A stretch of 20,592 nt of DNA, from NCBI GenBank assembly GCA_938040055.1, contig CALHWY010000019.1, positions 1-20,592 on the forward strand, written 5' to 3'. Positions 17,912 to 20,592 of the stretch are shown one piece after another (the stretch's first letter is position 1; each line of letters begins with the position of its first letter). Under the pieces are notes generated by a model. That model worked only from the letters and a program-made list of their open reading frames with translations. It was not told where the DNA came from and made no database searches. This DNA is from an uncultured Endomicrobiia bacterium (lineage in GTDB: Bacteria; Elusimicrobiota; Endomicrobiia; Endomicrobiales; Endomicrobiaceae). The position numbers were made by a program, and so were the translations under genes.

Positions 17912-20592
17912 ATGACGATTAATTATCTTAAGCATGTAAAAACTTTTATAGACAGATTTATCGAACACGCCGAACTCAATCCCGAAGAAATGGCGCCGGC
18001 TTATTTTGCGGCGGGAAAAGAAGAATACGGCAAACTTCGGGAACTTTACGGGGCGGCTTTGAAATTAAATCCTTACGACGCGTCCGCTTATTATAATCTG
18101 GGACAGATTTCTCATAAAAAAGGCGATTACCCGCAAGCCCTGAAAGATTTTTCGTCCTCAATAGAAATGGATCCCAATTTTTCTTTTGCTTATATCGCCA
18201 GAGGGGAAACTTATGCGGCTTTGGGCGAATACGGCAGCTCTATTGCGGATTTTAACAAGGCGGCGGAACTTAATCCGAAAAACTCGACCGCTTACGGCGG
18301 GCTTGGCAATGTTTACAGGCGCATAGGCGATTATAAGCAGTCCCTGAAGTGCTTCAATAAATCTTTGGAAATAAGCGGCGGCAGCGCTTTCGCTTATTAC
18401 GGGAGAGCCATGGCTTACAGATGTATGGATGAGCCCGACAGCGCGGTTGAGGATTTTTCAAAAGCCATCGAACTTAATCCCGACGACGATTATGCGTACA
18501 ATAACAGGGGCATAGCCTACAGGCGCGCGGACGAGCTGGAAAAAGCGATACGCGATTTTAACAAGGCTCTTGAGATACGTCCCGAGAACAGTTTCGCCTA
18601 CAATAACAGGGGCATAGCTTACAGAAAGCTGCTGGACGAAGAAGCGGCCGAGAAAGACTTCAAATCGGCGGCGGAAATTTCTCCCGACGATTCTTTTGCT
18701 CATTATAATCTTGCCGGCCTTTACAGATATCAGGGTTTTTTTGACAAAGCCGTAAAAGAAGCGGATAAAGCTGTCGGGGCGGATCCTTCATTCGCGGCTG
18801 CTTATATGATAAGAGCGCATATTTACTGCGAGCGGAACGATTTTGACAAAGCTTATCGGGATGTGCAGCAGGCTATAAGTTTTATGCCCGGACTTTACTT
18901 CTTGCATTTTTTCAAAGGATACATAGAACAAAGCCTTTCCGATTTCAAAGGCGCCTTCAAAAGCTATCATAAAGCGCTTGAAATAAAAAAAGACATAGCC
19001 GAGCTTTATTACGGCTGCGCCGCAGCCGCTCTTGAAGACAAAGATTATGTTTTTGCGGAATCGGGATTCAGCAGGGCGATAGAAATGAAATTTATCAACC
19101 CTGAAGAATATGTGGGACGCGGACAGTCGCGTTTTATAATGCGCAATTACGAGTCCGCCGTTAAAGATTTGACGGAAGCGATAGAAAAAAATTCTTCTTT
19201 ATCGCAAGCTTATCACATAAGAGGCAATGCTTATTTCGACTCTAAAAAATACAAAGAGGCATTGGGAGATTTTATTTTATGCGCGCAAAAAGAGTATAAG
19301 ACCGCCGAATCTTTGTATTATGCCGCCTTGTGCAGCTTCGAGCTTGAAGATTACGGCGGAGCCGTCCGATATTTTACAAAAGCCAAAGACGCGGGATATC
19401 CGGCCTCCGAAATATATAAGAAACGCGCGAAAGCTTATATGAAGCTTGATGAGCAGTCTAATGTTTTTGCCGATCTTCAGGAAGCCGTAAAAGTAAACGG
19501 GCAGGACGCTTCTCTTTACAAAATGCTTGCCGAAAATATGCTCAGGCTTGAAAAATACCGTCAGGCGCTGGAATATATAAATAAAGCCGTTGAAATTTCC
19601 ACAAGCGACGAACAGGCATATTATATAAGAGCGCGGATAGAGTTTAAACTCGGCGATTTTACGGCGGCGGCTGATGACGCGGGATATGCGGCCGATCTTA
19701 TGCCGGATTTTTCGCAGGCGCTCATGCTTAAAGCGGACGCTAATATGAGCAAAGGAGATTTCGTCCAAGCGGAAAAGGATTTTGCCGAAGCGCTTGACAT
19801 TAACCCTGACAATATAGACGCTTATATGAAAAGGGCTTTGCTTTTTATAAAAACCGAACAGTATGAAAAAGCTTTGCCCGATATAGAAGAAATAATGATT
19901 CTTGACGATAAAAACGCTTATGCCTACTTATATAAAGCGATAGTTTTCAGAAATATGGGCAAATTTTCAGAGTCGCTTAAAAACTATGACGCCGCTTTGA
20001 AAATATTCGTCGGCGCGGGAAAAATCGTTTCGGATACGTCCATCTTCGAATATTCCGACTATTACAGCGGACAAAACGCAAATCTGTCCGATCTTCACAG
20101 AGATATTGAAAATATTAACAGCAGGCTTAACGGAGTAAGCGGCGGCATAACGGAACCGCAAAGCCGGGATGAGCAAAATAAGACGGGAAATATGGAAGTT
20201 TCCGGCAATGGGCAGGAAAAATCTGTAAATGCCGATATGCAAAAAAATGCGTCTGAAGATGAGGAATCAAAAAAGATACTTAATTCTCTTAAAGCCAAAT
20301 TGAATGATATAGACAATGCGATAAAAAAACAGGACAGCGCGGCAATTTCCGCTATTTACCAGAAACTGAAGACTACTTATGAAGAACCTAAAAGCGATAT
20401 GGATAAATCTTCAGAGATTAAAGAAGAAATTAAGAAGGCTGAGCAAGCCAAGCTTGAGGCGGAAAAGAAAGCCCGGGAGGAAGCGGAGAAAAAAGCGAAA
20501 GAAGAGGCCGCAAGGCTCGAGCAAGTCAAGCTCGAACAAGCAAAGCTTGAACAAGCCAAGCTTGAAGCTGAAAAACAAGCTGAACTTGAGCA
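17912..20592 (+). CDS. Long TPR-repeat protein with C-terminal coiled coil (runs off right edge)
   Basis: 893 complete codons are open from the ATG at 17912 to the window end with no stop, so the protein is longer. From about residue 30 to 705 I count 19-20 tetratricopeptide repeats of 34 residues, with signatures such as AYYNLGQIS, AYNNRGIAY (twice), AYHIRGNAY and AYMKRALLF. Consensus ends such as ALEIRP and AIELNP are also present. TPR arrays are protein-protein interaction scaffolds. The section after 705 is polar and low-complexity (many Asn, Gln, Ser). It is followed by a Lys/Glu/Ala coiled coil (KLEAEKKAREEAEKKAKEE and on) that continues past the edge, resembling TolA-like segments. No signal peptide is seen, so it starts in the cytoplasm. 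GGAAAA precedes the ATG. Confidence 0.88.
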   Translation, partial: MTINYLKHVKTFIDRFIEHAELNPEEMAPAYFAAGKEEYGKLRELYGAALKLNPYDASAYYNLGQISHKKGDYPQALKDFSSSIEMDPNFSFAYIARGETYAALGEYGSSIADFNKAAELNPKNSTAYGGLGNVYRRIGDYKQSLKCFNKSLEISGGSAFAYYGRAMAYRCMDEPDSAVEDFSKAIELNPDDDYAYNNRGIAYRRADELEKAIRDFNKALEIRPENSFAYNNRGIAYRKLLDEEAAEKDFKSAAEISPDDSFAHYNLAGLYRYQGFFDKAVKEADKAVGADPSFAAAYMIRAHIYCERNDFDKAYRDVQQAISFMPGLYFLHFFKGYIEQSLSDFKGAFKSYHKALEIKKDIAELYYGCAAAALEDKDYVFAESGFSRAIEMKFINPEEYVGRGQSRFIMRNYESAVKDLTEAIEKNSSLSQAYHIRGNAYFDSKKYKEALGDFILCAQKEYKTAESLYYAALCSFELEDYGGAVRYFTKAKDAGYPASEIYKKRAKAYMKLDEQSNVFADLQEAVKVNGQDASLYKMLAENMLRLEKYRQALEYINKAVEISTSDEQAYYIRARIEFKLGDFTAAADDAGYAADLMPDFSQALMLKADANMSKGDFVQAEKDFAEALDINPDNIDAYMKRALLFIKTEQYEKALPDIEEIMILDDKNAYAYLYKAIVFRNMGKFSESLKNYDAALKIFVGAGKIVSDTSIFEYSDYYSGQNANLSDLHRDIENINSRLNGVSGGITEPQSRDEQNKTGNMEVSGNGQEKSVNADMQKNASEDEESKKILNSLKAKLNDIDNAIKKQDSAAISAIYQKLKTTYEEPKSDMDKSSEIKEEIKKAEQAKLEAEKKAREEAEKKAKEEAARLEQVKLEQAKLEQAKLEAEKQAELE
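20519..20563 (+). repeat. Three tandem 15-bp repeats in the coiled-coil coding region
   Basis: Units at 20519-20533, 20534-20548 and 20549-20563 encode EQVKL, EQAKL and EQAKL. A similar unit (EQAKL) lies at 20441-20455. They are in frame and close to identical in sequence, so copy number could vary without breaking the gene. Confidence 0.8.

Noticed and set aside
20519..20563. Short tandem repeats considered as a CRISPR-like array
   Set aside because: Units are 15 bp, contiguous with no spacers, and encode a regular coiled coil.

Overview
The window is compact bacterial chromosome of moderate GC. Its signal peptides, an 8-stranded-type beta-barrel candidate, a zinc-finger anti-sigma factor and a CpxP-like periplasmic protein suggest a diderm (Gram-negative-type) bacterium. 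A giant repetitive secreted or anchored protein with a Tiki/TraB-like N-terminus reminds me of uncultured phyla such as Omnitrophota or Elusimicrobiota. That placement is an impression from protein style, not a measurement. I see no tRNA, rRNA, CRISPR array, insertion sequence or phage gene.

Layout. Positions 1-2692 read leftward. In transcription order they hold a TrmH/SpoU-type RNA 2'-O-methyltransferase, an ECF sigma factor, a zinc-finger anti-sigma factor and a small CpxP/Spy-like periplasmic protein with a terminator overlapping its stop codon. Last comes the N-terminus of a separately promoted secreted protein that runs off the left edge. Positions 2822-6515 read rightward from a good sigma-70 promoter as one operon: a CPA1 K+/H+ antiporter with a C-terminal RCK domain, a putative outer-membrane beta-barrel protein (4-bp overlap) and glucose-6-phosphate isomerase. 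A small orphan secreted or membrane protein follows (6632-7108), ending in a strong terminator.

The centre (7182-16049) is a single 2955-codon gene. Reading its product from the N-terminus I see a signal or anchor sequence, a Tiki/TraB/ChaN-like domain, a hydrophobic hairpin, a region with an HEARH zinc-peptidase-like motif, two tandem UDP-sugar pyrophosphorylase-like modules with beta-helix-like tails, and about 700 C-terminal residues I cannot assign. The two pyrophosphorylase modules are in register at exactly 1926 bp (642 codons). They share a 984-bp core that is identical base for base, while the flanks have diverged. That points to recent gene conversion or strong homogenisation. This protein is the most unusual object in the window.

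The right end holds a CCA-adding enzyme/poly(A) polymerase-family nucleotidyltransferase with an HD domain, a small glycine-rich membrane protein, and a very long TPR protein. The TPR protein has about 19-20 repeats followed by a Lys/Glu-rich coiled coil, and it runs off the right edge.

Regulation visible in the sequence: promoters are tightly packed against upstream terminators. Two genes (6632 and 16159) have promoter boxes placed so that the transcript would start at or a few bases before the start codon. The giant gene's ribosome-binding site contains a run of nine G.
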